Below, in pieces: positions 12,331 to 23,034 of a stretch of DNA of 64,000 nt. The DNA comes from Spinellus fusiger (taxonomy: Eukaryota > Mucoromycota > Mucoromycetes > Mucorales > Phycomycetaceae), in NCBI GenBank assembly GCA_025094145.1, contig JALLLS010000035.1, positions 186,001 to 250,000 of the forward strand, given 5' to 3'. A program made the translations under genes and the position numbers. Position 1 is the first letter of the stretch; the number at the start of each line of letters is the position of its first letter. The notes beneath the pieces are model-generated. The model worked only from the letters and a program-made list of their open reading frames with translations, searched no databases and was not told the DNA's origin.

Positions 12331-14775
12331 ATGGAAGTACTAAAGTATAACTTTGAGGAGCTATATCCTACCATAAAGGAAGCTATTTTAGAAGCTGACT
12401 TCATTTCAATTGATACAGAATTCACCGGTAGATATAGTGAGAGAGTAACAGCTGTTCATATTCTTCTCTGTTCTTAGGTCTCACTCATCCTGCTGCCAGC
12501 CCTCAGATATTAGACACTATGCAACAACGCTATGAAAAGCTATCTCAGTGTGTAAAAGAATTCACCATTGTACAGTATGGTGTCTGTGCCTTCAAAAAGA
12601 CGGATGAGGGCTACACAGCCAAGCCCTTCAACTTTTATATCTTTGGCGGCGACACCCCTCAATTTCAGTGCAGACGTGTCTTTCTATCTTCTGCCAGTAG
12701 TCTTTCTTTCTTAAGATCCAACAACTTTGATTTCAATAAGCTCATTGATGGTGGTATTCCCTATCTTAACTTCTCAGAAGAGTCAGCAACTACAGTCAGT
12801 GCTTCTGGTAATTTTATTACTATGAAAAGATCAAACAACCGTAAGAACAAAATCAACAGCATATAAATATAGTTTCATTAATATCCATGGCTTCTTTGTA
12901 TTTTTGTTTATTTAGAGGATTCTCTCTACAACTTAAACAGACTTTTTGTTGATACTCTTAGGTAAATCAAATAAAACAGGATCACTGTAGTAAATAATTA
13001 ATCTTTCTGTTGTATATTTCTATTCAACTATTAATGTTGAATAGAAATGACATATCAGATTGGTTACAGAAAGGCAAAGGAAAACCTCTCATTGTGCATG
13101 TCAACAAAGGTGCTCACAAGAAAATAGTATTTGAAGAAATGGGTAGATCGTATGTATGGCTATTCCTCCCTTATTCTATTAACACTTTAGTATCTATAAT
13201 GGGTTTATTCAGGCCACTTCTAGAGATAGTAGAACCATGGAAATTACAAGAGTTACAGAAGAAAATAGAAAGAAAAAGGGAGATGCTTTGGTAAGCCATC
13301 GACAAGAGAAACAGAAAGTTGGCCCAACTGTTGTAACCTAACCTTGGTAATTTTTTAGTCTTCATCCGTCAATTTCCGTAGTATTATCGAGTTGATCAAA
13401 GAAGCCAACTGTCCAGTAGTTGCTCACAATGCCGCCTTTGATTTATTTCATACAGTAGATCAGTTTTGGAAATATTTACCATACGAAGTTGCAGACTTTA
13501 AAAACACACTCTTGGACATGTGGAATACGTAAGTTATTCGAGTTTCGTAATACTAACACAGAATAGTATTGTAGATACCAAGTATATGGCTGAATTCCAT
13601 CCCGATTTAAGAGTAGGTAGTATGTCTTGAGCTGAGTGATAAGTATATTAACTTATTCCTTCTACAGGAGTGTTTCAATAGCTCTGTTCTTGCTTCTCTC
13701 TTCAATACAGTTGAAGAAGAACTGAAAAAGGGAGGACCCGTTGTTAGTGAGTAGAATGAACAAGACATGGGTCTGTGTTGATTGAATTAATATTGGTTAG
13801 AAATGCACAAGGACTATGATCGGTACAGTGATGGTCGTGGTGATAATTCTCAACATGAAGCAGGCTATGATGCGTACATGACAGGTGTTATCTACCTGGG
13901 ATTTGTTCATTATGTCAAAGAGAAGGAGACAGAGAAAAAGAAGGAAAAGAAGGAGAAAAAAGAAAAGAAAGAGAAAAAGAAAAAGGCAAAGAAACAAGAG
14001 GAAGAGGAAGAGGAGGAATCCAACTTCTTTATTTCATCTTCTCTTTCAACTTACTATAACAAAATCTTCTTGATGCGATCTGAACTGAACTTTATGGATC
14101 TTCGTGGGGTTGAGGATTACGGTAGGTTTCCTATAGTTTGGTTCCTATGTATTTGTTTTCCATTGACTAATGTTTGCTATGACTGTAGACCCACCCAATC
14201 TCCCTAATCGATTCTTCCTTACTAATGTTCCAGATGGACTGACCTATACAGCCATCGAGCTTCTGTACCCAGAACTAGTACCAGTCTACATAACATGGAC
14301 AGCGGACAACAATGCATGGTTGAATATTAAACATGATAATAAGGTTGAGTTAGTTCAACTTGGTAGTGTGGGGCTTGATCGTGTACAAGATTTCCTACCA
14401 GAGAATTCACGAGAGACAGAAGGCAAGACTTACGGCATTACTAAGGAAGCAGCCAACATCAGAATTCTCAATTACGATCAATGGAAAGAATTCAAATCAT
14501 CTAAATCTGAAGTAAAAGAGTCCAATGTCTTGCCTCCATCAACACAGCCAGATGTCACTACTATTGTGTCTACAAGTAGTAATGAGGATTATGTGCCTAC
14601 GGGTGGTATGGGCTATGATGGTAAGTTATAGCATAAGATCTTCTACTTTCTTTCTTATCATCCTACTTTGTGTATAGACCTCGATATTCCTATTCCTCCT
14701 AGTTTTGCATCTGCTAGAAAAAGACCCAACCAAGATAACCAGCAGTTCTCTTCAAAGAAGAATAAGCATTCATAG
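12331..14775 (+). CDS. PARN: Poly(A)-specific ribonuclease PARN (CAF1/DEDDh family)
   Basis: Eleven exons give about 618 aa in one frame: 12331-12427, 12478-12840, 12916-12961, 13045-13149, 13191-13290, 13359-13528, 13567-13612, 13668-13746, 13801-14121, 14189-14620, 14678-14775. PARN removes poly(A) tails 3'-5'. The start MEVLKYNFEELYPTI matches the family N-terminus. DEDDh residues are visible: ISIDTEFTG (Asp, Glu), PVVAHNAAFDLFHTVDQFW (third Asp), and QHEAGYDAYMTG (fourth Asp, with His). PFNFYIFGG and FDFNKLIDGGIPYL are further PARN signatures. After the nuclease core there is a K/E-only insert (about 13,915-14,017), then a C-terminal domain in the place of the PARN RRM, and a basic tail rich in K/R/Q. 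The stop lies only 220 bp before the NDUFAF7 start. Confidence 0.92.
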
Positions 14776-14995
14776 AGTATTTTTAATCTTTTCATCATTA
14801 CATTTGTCATGTTAAATACGTTGTATTATATACACCAATTGTGTTTTGATCTTTGTGTATAAAATGTCTATCTATCTATCTACACCTAATAGCTAAGTTA
14901 CTAAATTTCCACAGAGTGGGATGCTCTAGCGGAGAAAGAAAGAGACAAACAAACAGGCTCTCAAAAGATACTCTTCCACTACCATCACTACTGCA

Positions 14996-16782
14996 ATGGT
15001 TACCATGTTACGAACAGCACGTCCCCTCTTTCTTCGCAGTAGGCCTTTGATAGCTCCTTATCTAAGATACACGTCTTTGGCTCGATATTCTACAGAAACA
15101 CCAGTGAAAATAACCAAAGAACCCAAAACACCCTTTACCCAACAGCTTCATGACACCATTAAAGTAAACAAGAGGAGTGTATTTTGGAGTCAAGACTTAC
15201 CTGAAAACAGATCACTGGGCCATTGACTTTAGCTCATTATATGCGACAAGTGCTTGTGAATCCACAGAGTGGATACTACATGCACAATGATGTGTTTGGA
15301 TCAAAAGGTGATTTTATTACATCCCCCGAAATAAGCCAAATGTTTGGAGAAGTGAGTGATAGCTCTCCTTCTCTCTCCTTGTATGTTGGTTTGATCAGAC
15401 CTTAACCTTTTTTATGCTATAGCTGTCGGGTATTTGGTATTTGACAGAATGGATGCGTCTTGGAAAACCACAGAAAATACAGATCATTGAGTGTGGACCA
15501 GGAAGAGGCACATTAATGAGTGATATGCTAAGAGTAGGCTATTCTCATTCCTTTTGTTTTATGTGCTTATGCATAGGCTTATCTCTTTCTTATGACAGGC
15601 ACTAGGCAACTTCCCATATTTCTACAAGGTCATTACAAGCATACATCTTGTAGAAGCAAGTCCCGAGTTGCGTAGACTACAAAGAGCAGCCCTTGTGCCT
15701 GGCTCTACTGATGAAGATGTTACAAGAGAAGAAATTGATGCTTCTAATGCACCTATTGAGTCTATTATTCGTCCTGATGGTATTAAAGTGATGTGGCATG
15801 ATGGCCTTGAGTTTATACCTGGTAAGCAGCATGCTTTTGTTTGTTATTGCATATTCACGATATTCAATGGTTGGTAGAACAGTGGTCATGTATTATGGCT
15901 CATGAGTTCTTTGATGCCTTACCCATCCACAGTTTTGAGGTAATAAGATAAAACCACCTCTGTCCTTATCTCACCACACATTATAAAAGAAAACAGAAGA
16001 AGGATGGAGAGAGATGCTTGTGGACCTTGACGATACAGAGGAAACGTAAGAATGACAGAGTTAATCACTGCTAATCATCCATGGGATACATGTCAATAAA
16101 TAGGGAGTTCAACTTTCGTCTTATAAGATCACTACTACAAACTTCTGCTAGTAAAGGATTTATGGATCCTGATTCTGCTCGCTTTGAGCACTGTTCAAAG
16201 GGAGATCGCATAGAACTATCTCCAGACAGTTGGGATGTAGTAACAAAAATGGCCAAGTTTGTTGATCGTAATGGTGGAACAGGATTAGTCATTGATTATG
16301 GCCAGGACTATGCCCAGGGAGATACGCTTCGTGTAAGTCATGAATCAAAGTGATGTTCTTGTTAAATACATGTGTAGGCTATTCGTAAACACAAAATAGT
16401 TCATCCCATGACAAACCCTGGAAGTGCTGATCTTAGTGCTGATGTAGACTTTAATCTTTTAAAAGAAGCCATAAGAAAAAACGCTAGTAAGATACATTCA
16501 CCTTTATTTTATTTTTAATTGTCTAAATAACTAGGTGTTGCTGCTTATGGGCCTGTGACTCAGTCCTTCTTCCTACAATCTCTTGGTATACAGGCACGTC
16601 TAGAGATGTTGATAAGAAATGAAAAATCGGCAGAGAGCAGAAAGAACCTCATCCGAGGATTCCAGCGACTGTTGGATCCTGAACAAATGGGTCGTATTTA
16701 CAAAGTACTTGGATTTGCAAAAGAAACTGAGCAAGGAAAAGAAAAACCTGTAGGATTCCAAGAGCCCACACAAGGACAATAA
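14996..16782 (+). CDS. NDUFAF7: NDUFAF7/MidA-like mitochondrial arginine methyltransferase
   Basis: Nine exons give about 453 aa: 14996-15178, 15211-15351, 15423-15533, 15599-15821, 15878-15939, 15990-16045, 16104-16332, 16378-16486, 16535-16782. The N-terminus (MLRTARPLFLRSRPLIAPYL, from the ATG at 14,996 or 15,005) is a typical mitochondrial presequence. The core shows MidA/DUF185 motifs: ITGPLTLAHYMRQVLVNP, GYYMHNDVFGSKGDFITSPE, the SAM-binding IIECGPGRGTLM, AHEFFDALPIHSFE and GLVIDYGQDYAQGDTLR. NDUFAF7 methylates NDUFS2 during early complex I assembly. The apparent frame break at 15,221 is resolved by a 32-nt intron (15,179-15,210). Confidence 0.92.
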
Positions 16783-16878
16783 TTATACTAAATGCTAAAT
16801 GCTTTATACACTTTATACATACTACAAACATTTCTAAATCTTCACTTCTTTTTGCTTGCTTTCTAATAAATACATATA

Positions 16879-18153
16879 CTATTTCATGGCATCCTTATAG
16901 ATATTGTAGCAGCTTAGATAAGGATTGTAGTCTATAGGTATCAATACAGATTAAAATAGTCTCTATCAATGTAAATTACCAAAATTAACTTCAGGCACAC
17001 AAGAACACTTGTCTCTATATTCCGGTTCTGTTGGACAATGTGTATAGGCTGAGTGACGATACCCAATGTCATTAAAGAAATGGAATTCATCTTTACGCAA
17101 AAGCATAGTAGCTGCAATACTATGCACAGGTGCATCTCCCCACCTAAAAAAACCCCTCCCCCCATCAGTCTATCACCCTTATGTATGTATAGAATCCACT
17201 CAAAGCATACCTCTCATAAAAGAATCCGCCAGATTGATCCAAATAATTAAACAGTTTTAAATAGTCATTCGATCGCCAGAGTGCCAGAGATCCAATCTCA
17301 AAATTAGACCAGAAATGACACGAGTTATAAGTCTTCCCATTATCACTTGTGACAAATTTCCATAAACTATCTTTTTTTGCAGGTAGATTTTCTACAACTT
17401 CAGGATACTCTTCTTTAAATTTCTGTATGGTATTCCAGAGAGAAGGAACAGTGGCCATAAACTCACGGAATGCAATGTTAAAGCCTGCAAGATGAGTATC
17501 GATCCATTTGTGTCCTTGGAATTACCATATTTTTTGCCATTGTCTCTCATAAATTTAAACACATCATAATCAATATCACAGTAGTAATCCACATCAGGTT
17601 CAATGCGCCAATAGTAATCATAGGCATCTAACAAGGCATGACGAAAGAAGAAACCACTCTGAAATCTGCACATGTGTCGGTAAGATTCACTCTGGGCATA
17701 AGGAACATGAAGTGTCTCCATCTTCTTCCTGCTCTCAGCAGCAAGTGTTTGGTTGATAAAGGAGGGATATCCCCACATTGACTCGCCTACTTTTCCATAG
17801 TGGGTTATTGAATTCGTTACAGCAGAAGTAGCTTCTATGAATTCAGGAGTGAATTCATCATCATTGAGAAAGACATAAGGGTAGCTGAATTTTCTGTTGA
17901 ACCTCCACTCTACTTGGTTGATCGAGGAAAGGACTCTATTGAGTTCACTGTTGCGGACAAGAACAACAAAACATGCTTTTACAGGGATATCCGTTTGATT
18001 CCTAGCAAGAGGTTCTTTGTATAGAGTGGACGCTGTGTTTTCAAAGAGAGTAGGAGTAGTAAAGAGAGAGAGAGAGAGAAAGATGAGTGTGAATCCAATA
18101 GAAAATAGAACATGAGGGAGAAACTTTTTTCCAACACTCAAGTACTTCAGCAT
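16879..18153 (-). CDS. GT15 alpha-1,2-mannosyltransferase (KRE2/MNT1/KTR family)
   Basis: Four exons (18153-17526, 17484-17211, 17143-16980, 16931-16879) encode about 372 aa. A short basic N-terminus (MLKYLSVGKKFLPH) is followed by a hydrophobic segment (about residues 15-32), giving a type II Golgi anchor. The catalytic domain has all the GT15 hallmarks: FVVLVRNSELNRVLSSINQ, YPYVFLNDDEFT, YRHMCRFQSGFFFRHALL, YYWRIEPDVDYYCDIDYDVF, HFWSNFEIGSLALWRS, ERWGDAPVHSIAA and the CSCVPEVNFDYNPYLSCYNI C-terminus. GT15 enzymes add alpha-1,2-mannose to O- and N-glycans of cell-wall proteins. The gene converges on NDUFAF7 with about 100 bp between stops. Confidence 0.94.
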
Positions 18154-18341
18154 AGCACTATAGTTTTTCAGAATACAATTTTATTTGAGGGCAAAAGTGT
18201 AAATAATAGATGCTCTATTTATCTTATATTTTAGATGTGTCAATCTTGATGAAACTATTTGTATGTGTAGTGTGACAATACACCTCCTTACGATATCCTT
18301 TCTTTTTCTAGTATCAGAATTGATACCGAGAAGGGGATACC

Positions 18342-18381
18342 ATTGAATACTAGGGGATGATGATAATTTGTAGTATTCAAT
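18342..18381. repeat. Perfect 11-bp inverted repeat (hairpin)
   Basis: ATTGAATACTA (18,342-18,352) is mirrored by TAGTATTCAAT (18,371-18,381) across an 18-nt loop. It lies upstream of the GT15 gene, in the spacer before the dispersed repeat at 18.5 kb. No function is assigned. Confidence 0.6.
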
Positions 18382-18469
18382 AACATACCCCTAAAGCTGG
18401 GTACTAGTAGTAGAAAAGTATAAAAGACCTAATATTATGAAATAATAAACAGTAGAGTTTAACTACACG

Positions 18470-18720
18470 TTCTACTGTTCAGTATACCTTTGGCCTAAGA
18501 ACCCAAAGACGACAGTTATAATACTATAGATACTGCCAAAGTATATTCCCCCATAGTAATAGAATCTATACCCTAAAAGCCTTGTGCTTTATTCTTGGGA
18601 GATAGATAGTTATGCTCAGAATTCCATCCTAGACATTATTGACCTTGTAGAGAACCACCTGAGACAGACTTGAGAAGATTCTTCACTTATCTAATAACAG
18701 AAGAGTGTATCAGTTCAAAA
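18470..18720 (+). repeat. Fragment of the SDDTSGN-transposon 5' end family
   Basis: The sequence from about 18,520 to 18,715 (landmarks 'tctataccctaaaagcc', 'ttattcttgggagatagat', 'taataacagaagagtgtat') matches 51,770-51,950 and 61,310-61,460. It corresponds to the 5' non-coding portion of the large transposon at 51.6 kb. No coding part follows here, so this is an isolated end fragment or a very short derivative. Confidence 0.7.
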
Positions 18721-18745
18721 TTAGCTAGTGTAAACAAAAGACTGA

Positions 18746-18852
18746 GGGCTGTTAGGCTCACCCTGTACCATGTAAAGCGGCTTTAACGCCAGCTGGTTTA
18801 TGGCTCACACTTTACTGGATTCTTTTGAAGGACCAAGGGCTGTTAGGCTCAC
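18746..18852 (+). repeat. 16-bp direct repeat pair
   Basis: GGGCTGTTAGGCTCAC occurs at 18,746-18,761 and again at 18,837-18,852, 91 bp apart. The bases between are partly self-similar. This may be a residue of another small element. Confidence 0.5.
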
Positions 18853-19213
18853 TTTGTGCTCCAGTATCTAGAATACTATTGATCTTTCAGGACTCTTTAT
18901 TTTAGAGCAAGAACTATTTTACATATTGATTGAAAATAATCTACATATGAGATTCCAAAAAAGTCTATTTGTTATAGTCATTTTACTTAGCTTTAGAAGC
19001 ATCGACTAGACGGAAGCATATGGCAAAACTTTTACAGAAGGCATACCAAACATAAAGATATCACAGATCGACTGTTTCCAATGACTCAAAAAGAAACAGC
19101 TTTCAATGTACATAGAACAGAGAGAGAACATTATATTTGTTTATTAAAAATCGATAGATGACCTCATGCTCTTTGGTGTGTGGTTGTTTATGATCTCACT
19201 CAAATCAATATTA

Positions 19214-20350
19214 TTAAGAGGACAAACGCTTGCGCTTCATTGTCTTTGATCTCTTTACATAGCGTTCATGATAAAAGTGACCAAGCCTTTTCAGTTCATC
19301 TAGCTTCATAATGAATCCTGGTAATTCCTGGAGAGAGATAGGGATTTTAAAGTTCATGATCTCAAATAAGATCTTTGGACCCTTGATATGTTCAGTACAA
19401 CCATATACTGTTAAAGAAGATCCTGTATCATGTTATGTACATTTGTAAGTATTGTGTGAAAAGAACAATAGGTATTATATTAAGATCTACTTTACCTATT
19501 ATTTGAATGATTAATATACATTCAGCATCATTTTCTTTGAAAGCATTTGTTCCAAATAGTGATAGGCGTAATAGGTCTTCATGTAAACAGGTTGAATCTT
19601 TCTTTTTATACTCGGCCTTAACCTCAACAAATCCAGAATAGCTTATGACTCTTCTATCCAAAATAACTGCACAACCAGCATCCGGACGTTTGTTATAAGA
19701 CTTGAGAGTAGTCTTGTTTAACCTATTAAGTGGATATAGAATTAGTATCTTTAATGCTAGAGTCTTGTAAGTTTCTATCAGGCTGCTTACCACAAGAAGA
19801 GTTTGTTGCGCTCAGATCGGTGAAGAATAGGACTAAGAATAGGGCCAATGTAGTTTGTGATGAGCTCCTGTTCTTCTACATTGCTGTCGATTGTTTCTTG
19901 GTCAGGCAATTTGTTTATTCTAATATAGTAAAGTAATTGTTAGAGTCTAATATCATATATGTTATAGTACGTACAGATTTACCAATACATCTATCATCTT
20001 TCTGTCTTCTTTCTTAGCCTTTTCATAGATCTTAAACAGCATGATCTTTAGCTCATCCCGATTAGAACCAATCTTGTCTATCTAAAAGAAAAGAATAAGA
20101 AAATAAATGTATAGGGTTAGCAATATAGTCCCACTTTTATATTTATAGTACTCTAAATGCTTTTGTGATCTTGTTGCGGTCTGCATTACTTTGGTAATTC
20201 TGATTAAGCAAGTGACTTGTGAAATTTCATTTTGCTATCTTCTGTTCGAATATTAATACCTGCCAACCACACTGTCTGTTGTTCTTCATAACTTCTACCC
20301 TCTTTATTTTGTTTGCTTTTGTCTGGCTTAAGAACCAAAAGTTGTGATAT
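19214..20350 (-). pseudogene. Decayed multi-exon gene of a family that seems common in Mucorales-type fungi
   Basis: The 3' half is intact. An exon reading ITNYIGPILSPILHRSERNK joins by a GT-AG intron (about 67 nt) to one containing KRPDAGCAVILDRRVISYSG, FVEVKAEYKKK, DLLRLSLFGTNAFKENDAEC and ILIIQIIG. That joins by another intron to an exon ending KRLSS with a TAA at 19,214-19,216. Upstream, recognisable coding pieces (DKIGSNRDELKIMLFKIYEK; TVWLAGINIRTEDSKM) are not joined in one frame, because a stop or frameshift lies near 20,225. I recall closely similar hypothetical proteins recurring in Mucorales genomes but know no function for them. No DNA-binding or catalytic motif is evident. Either the 5' end is broken or I have missed an intron. 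Confidence 0.55.
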
Positions 20351-20477
20351 GGTGAGTGTTTGTGTATGTTTTTTATGTCTGACATGTTAGTCGGTTTCTA
20401 TTTTATATTCTTTTATTTTAATAAACCCAGTGAATCCGTTACAAGAACAAAAGCAAGGTGCCAGTGCAAGGGTAATA

Positions 20478-21330
20478 AAGTGACCCGACAAATGTAATCG
20501 ATGGTTTTAAATGTAGATTTCCTTTTTTGGATTCATACTTTATCTTAATAATGTTATAACTTCATGAGTTCATTAGCTAAAGGCATAAAACTTTCAATAG
20601 ATACATAGAAGAGTGTATATAAGACAAGAAGAAAGTTTTATTATAAGGCTACTTAATAGCCACTATGGCCACTCTTGGCATCAATGACGGCCTGGCATCT
20701 CCGCCCCATGCTGGCAATAAGGGTGTCTGTCACTTCCTTCGATATTCTACCCCATTACAGCATCAGGGCCGCCTCCAACCTCTTTTTAGTGGAATATATC
20801 CTCCTGTCCTTCCTAATGGTCTTATTGAGATGGGCTAATAGATGTTCAATTGGATTGAGATCATTATTGTGAGGGCCAGTAAGAAAGAGTTTTCATCCTC
20901 TTTGCTGCCTTCCATCCACGAGTTTTCTTGGTCTAATGGGAATCACTGACCACTGTTCTTCTCAACCACCGGAGGGCCCTATCATCCAACTCTCTTCACC
21001 AGTCACTCTTGAGAGAAGGCACTACCAAGCCTGTCTTCTTGAAGTGTCTCACAATGTCCCCTACAGTGTTGCAAGGAACATTGAGCATACGAGATGCCTC
21101 GGCTTGGGTGGTGTTCATATTCAGCACCTCATGGAGAATGGTTGAACGAGTCTCGAGGCTTGTATATTTCTTATACATCTCGGAGGTCTTAATGAAGATG
21201 TTCAGAGTGTTGGATGAGTCATACATTAGAAAAAATAATTGTTATTAAGAAAGAAAGAATAATGTCTATTATTTCTGGTATAAAAATAGCCCGAAATTTA
21301 AAACTGTCGATTACATTTGTTTGGTCACTT
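20478..21330 (-). mobile_element. Internally deleted Tc1-like element
   Basis: Terminal repeats are visible: AAGTGACCCGACAAATGTAA starts at 20,478, and its inverted partner (AAGTGACCAAACAAATGTAA on the minus strand) ends at 21,330. TA sits on both sides. On the minus strand the N-terminal transposase piece (TQAEASRMLNVPCNTVGDIV, a helix-turn-helix) reads from 21,226 to about 20,996. It is followed after about 20,930 directly by a C-terminal piece (from about 20,880) with a broken 'SPDLNPIEH'-equivalent. About 500 bp of the middle, still present in the copy at 46.4-46.9 kb, is missing. The left edge of the 4-kb inverted arm falls inside this element. Confidence 0.8.
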
Positions 21331-21689
21331 TATTTACTATTATCTTTTGTAGAATAAAAGATAATATAATTTATAACATCTGTAAAATCAAGCATAGAAG
21401 ATTGAGTTATTATTGTCTATTCACTAATGCTTTAATATAAACATCTGTGGATTTACTACCTTGATGAAAGAATGTGTTTTCTTTAATGAATAGTATTAGG
21501 AATTTTAAGATATATTTATCAATAATAGAATTTATATTATCTATAGTGACCTGAGAAAAATAATAGAATTTTCCAAATTCTGGGATATCTTTAGTATAAA
21601 AATAACATACACTATTTCTTTTCTTTTTTCATAAAACTTATTTTCTTATAATTTCTGCACCATCCAAAGAATGTACCAGAAACAAATAA

Positions 21690-22170
21690 ATTTGGAGGTG
21701 GTGGAGTGATGGTATAAGCTGTTTCAGTGGGGAAGATGTTGAGAGATGAGTTGTAGTGAAGAGTCTTATAAACTCCGACAAGTACATCAATGTCTTGGGA
21801 GATGTCTACTGCTATGAACTTAAACATCTTCTTCATAAGCCTTGGAGTCAATTACAGCCTATAGAAGGACAATAATATACCCCATAAGAGTAAGAAAAAT
21901 CAATTAGAGAGTAGTAAGCGATATAGTGATGACTCTTTGTTGGCCCTCACAATACCGATCTCAATCCAATTGAGCATCTATGGGTCTACCTCAAGAAGAT
22001 CGTTAGGAAGGATGGAAGGCCTTATACTACCAAACAGAAGTTGTAGTCTGCCTTGATGCTGGAATAGGGCAAAATACCGAAGTAAGTATCAGTCACTCTT
22101 ATTGCCAGCATGAGGCGATGTCAGGCAGTGATAGATAACAAAGACTAGCAATGACCACTAAGTAACCTTG
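21690..22170 (+). pseudogene. Tc1-like transposase, C-terminal half, decayed
   Basis: The + strand retains the order of Tc1 C-terminal motifs in broken frames: a 'GGGVMV*GCFSGED' equivalent, then 'CYELKHLLHKPWSQLQ', then PHNTDLNPIEHLWVYLKKIV (catalytic Glu region), and an ending 'RCQAVIDNKD'. Several stops are present. The antisense open frame at 21,612-21,851 is a shadow of this remnant. The copy in the right arm lies at about 45,155-45,635 and carries the same lesions. Confidence 0.7.
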
Positions 22171-22449
22171 TAATAAAACCACTATTATTATTTTATTTTA
22201 TTTTTAAAAAAAACTCTTCTATGTATCTATTGAAAGTTTTATGTTTCTATCTAATGAATTCATAAGGTTATAACACTATTAAGATAAGGTATATTTATAA
22301 AAGAAAAGCTGCATTTGAAAAAAAGGCGGTTGCTTATTGAGAGTCACCTTAGAGAGATTTCTGGTTTAGACCATAGTTTTACCCTTATGTATTTTTCTTA
22401 TTACATTTCTCATTTATTACATTTCCACTCTAATGTCTGAATTATTTAG

Positions 22450-22900
22450 GAATGTCAAACACACCAAAAGCCCTATTTGAAAATAATAGAAAAATTAATA
22501 GTGACTTTACTCGTCTCATTGCTCACAAGGCTACCGTAAATAGTACTAGCCAAACTGCGGTTTGTGCTAGGTTTGGAGTTGGTACATAGTAGATTTCCTG
22601 CATTGTAATGAAATACAAGGAAACTGAATCCTATAACCAGAAGAAGCACTAGGTGTAGCCCATTTTTACTGGAAGAGTCGAGATATATGTTTCATACAAA
22701 GTACCAGTTGATGAGGACAAACAATTGTATAAGAGTGGTATGAAGAAAGAAAAAGAGACCCATACCAAAGAGTCTCAAGCCAACAAAGAAGTTTGGTAGT
22801 GGTATGCTAGTGTGGGGTTCTTTCTCTGATAAAGGTGTTGGAGGATGAGTGCCTTTAACAGACCCTATGTATTATTTTATTGACCTTATTTATATCTTAT
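22450..22900 (+). pseudogene. Tc1-like transposase, N-terminal fragment with internal deletion
   Basis: A frame starting MSNTPKALFENNRK continues through 'LIAHKATVNSTSQTAVCARF', then meets two stops. A later piece 'MLVWGSFSDKGVGG' corresponds to the Tc1 segment after the first catalytic Asp. The 22,849-23,079 open frame begins at the equivalent of 'GPLVLIDGT' and then runs into unrelated DNA. The mirror copy is at about 44,425-44,875. Confidence 0.55.
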
Positions 22901-23034
22901 CCAATTTTCAAGCCAGCACTATATATTTAATATATGTTATTGTGACAAGTAAGAAGTTTTTCTTGATACAAGAAGTATATCGGAATGTAAAAAAGGTCCC
23001 TAAGAATTTTTATTTTCCCTGTATAAATAATCAG

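Noticed and set aside
15200..15230. Frameshift in NDUFAF7
   Set aside because: A 32-nt GT-AG intron restores the frame and the conserved ITGPLTLAHYM sequence, so a mutation is not needed.
21009..21248. Frame antisense to the Tc1 N-terminus, seen in both arms
   Set aside because: The opposite strand encodes the recognisable helix-turn-helix piece; this frame has no features of its own.
21612..21851. 79-codon frame present in both arms (also 45,474-45,713)
   Set aside because: Antisense to a decayed Tc1 transposase C-terminal fragment; preserved only because the arms are near-identical.
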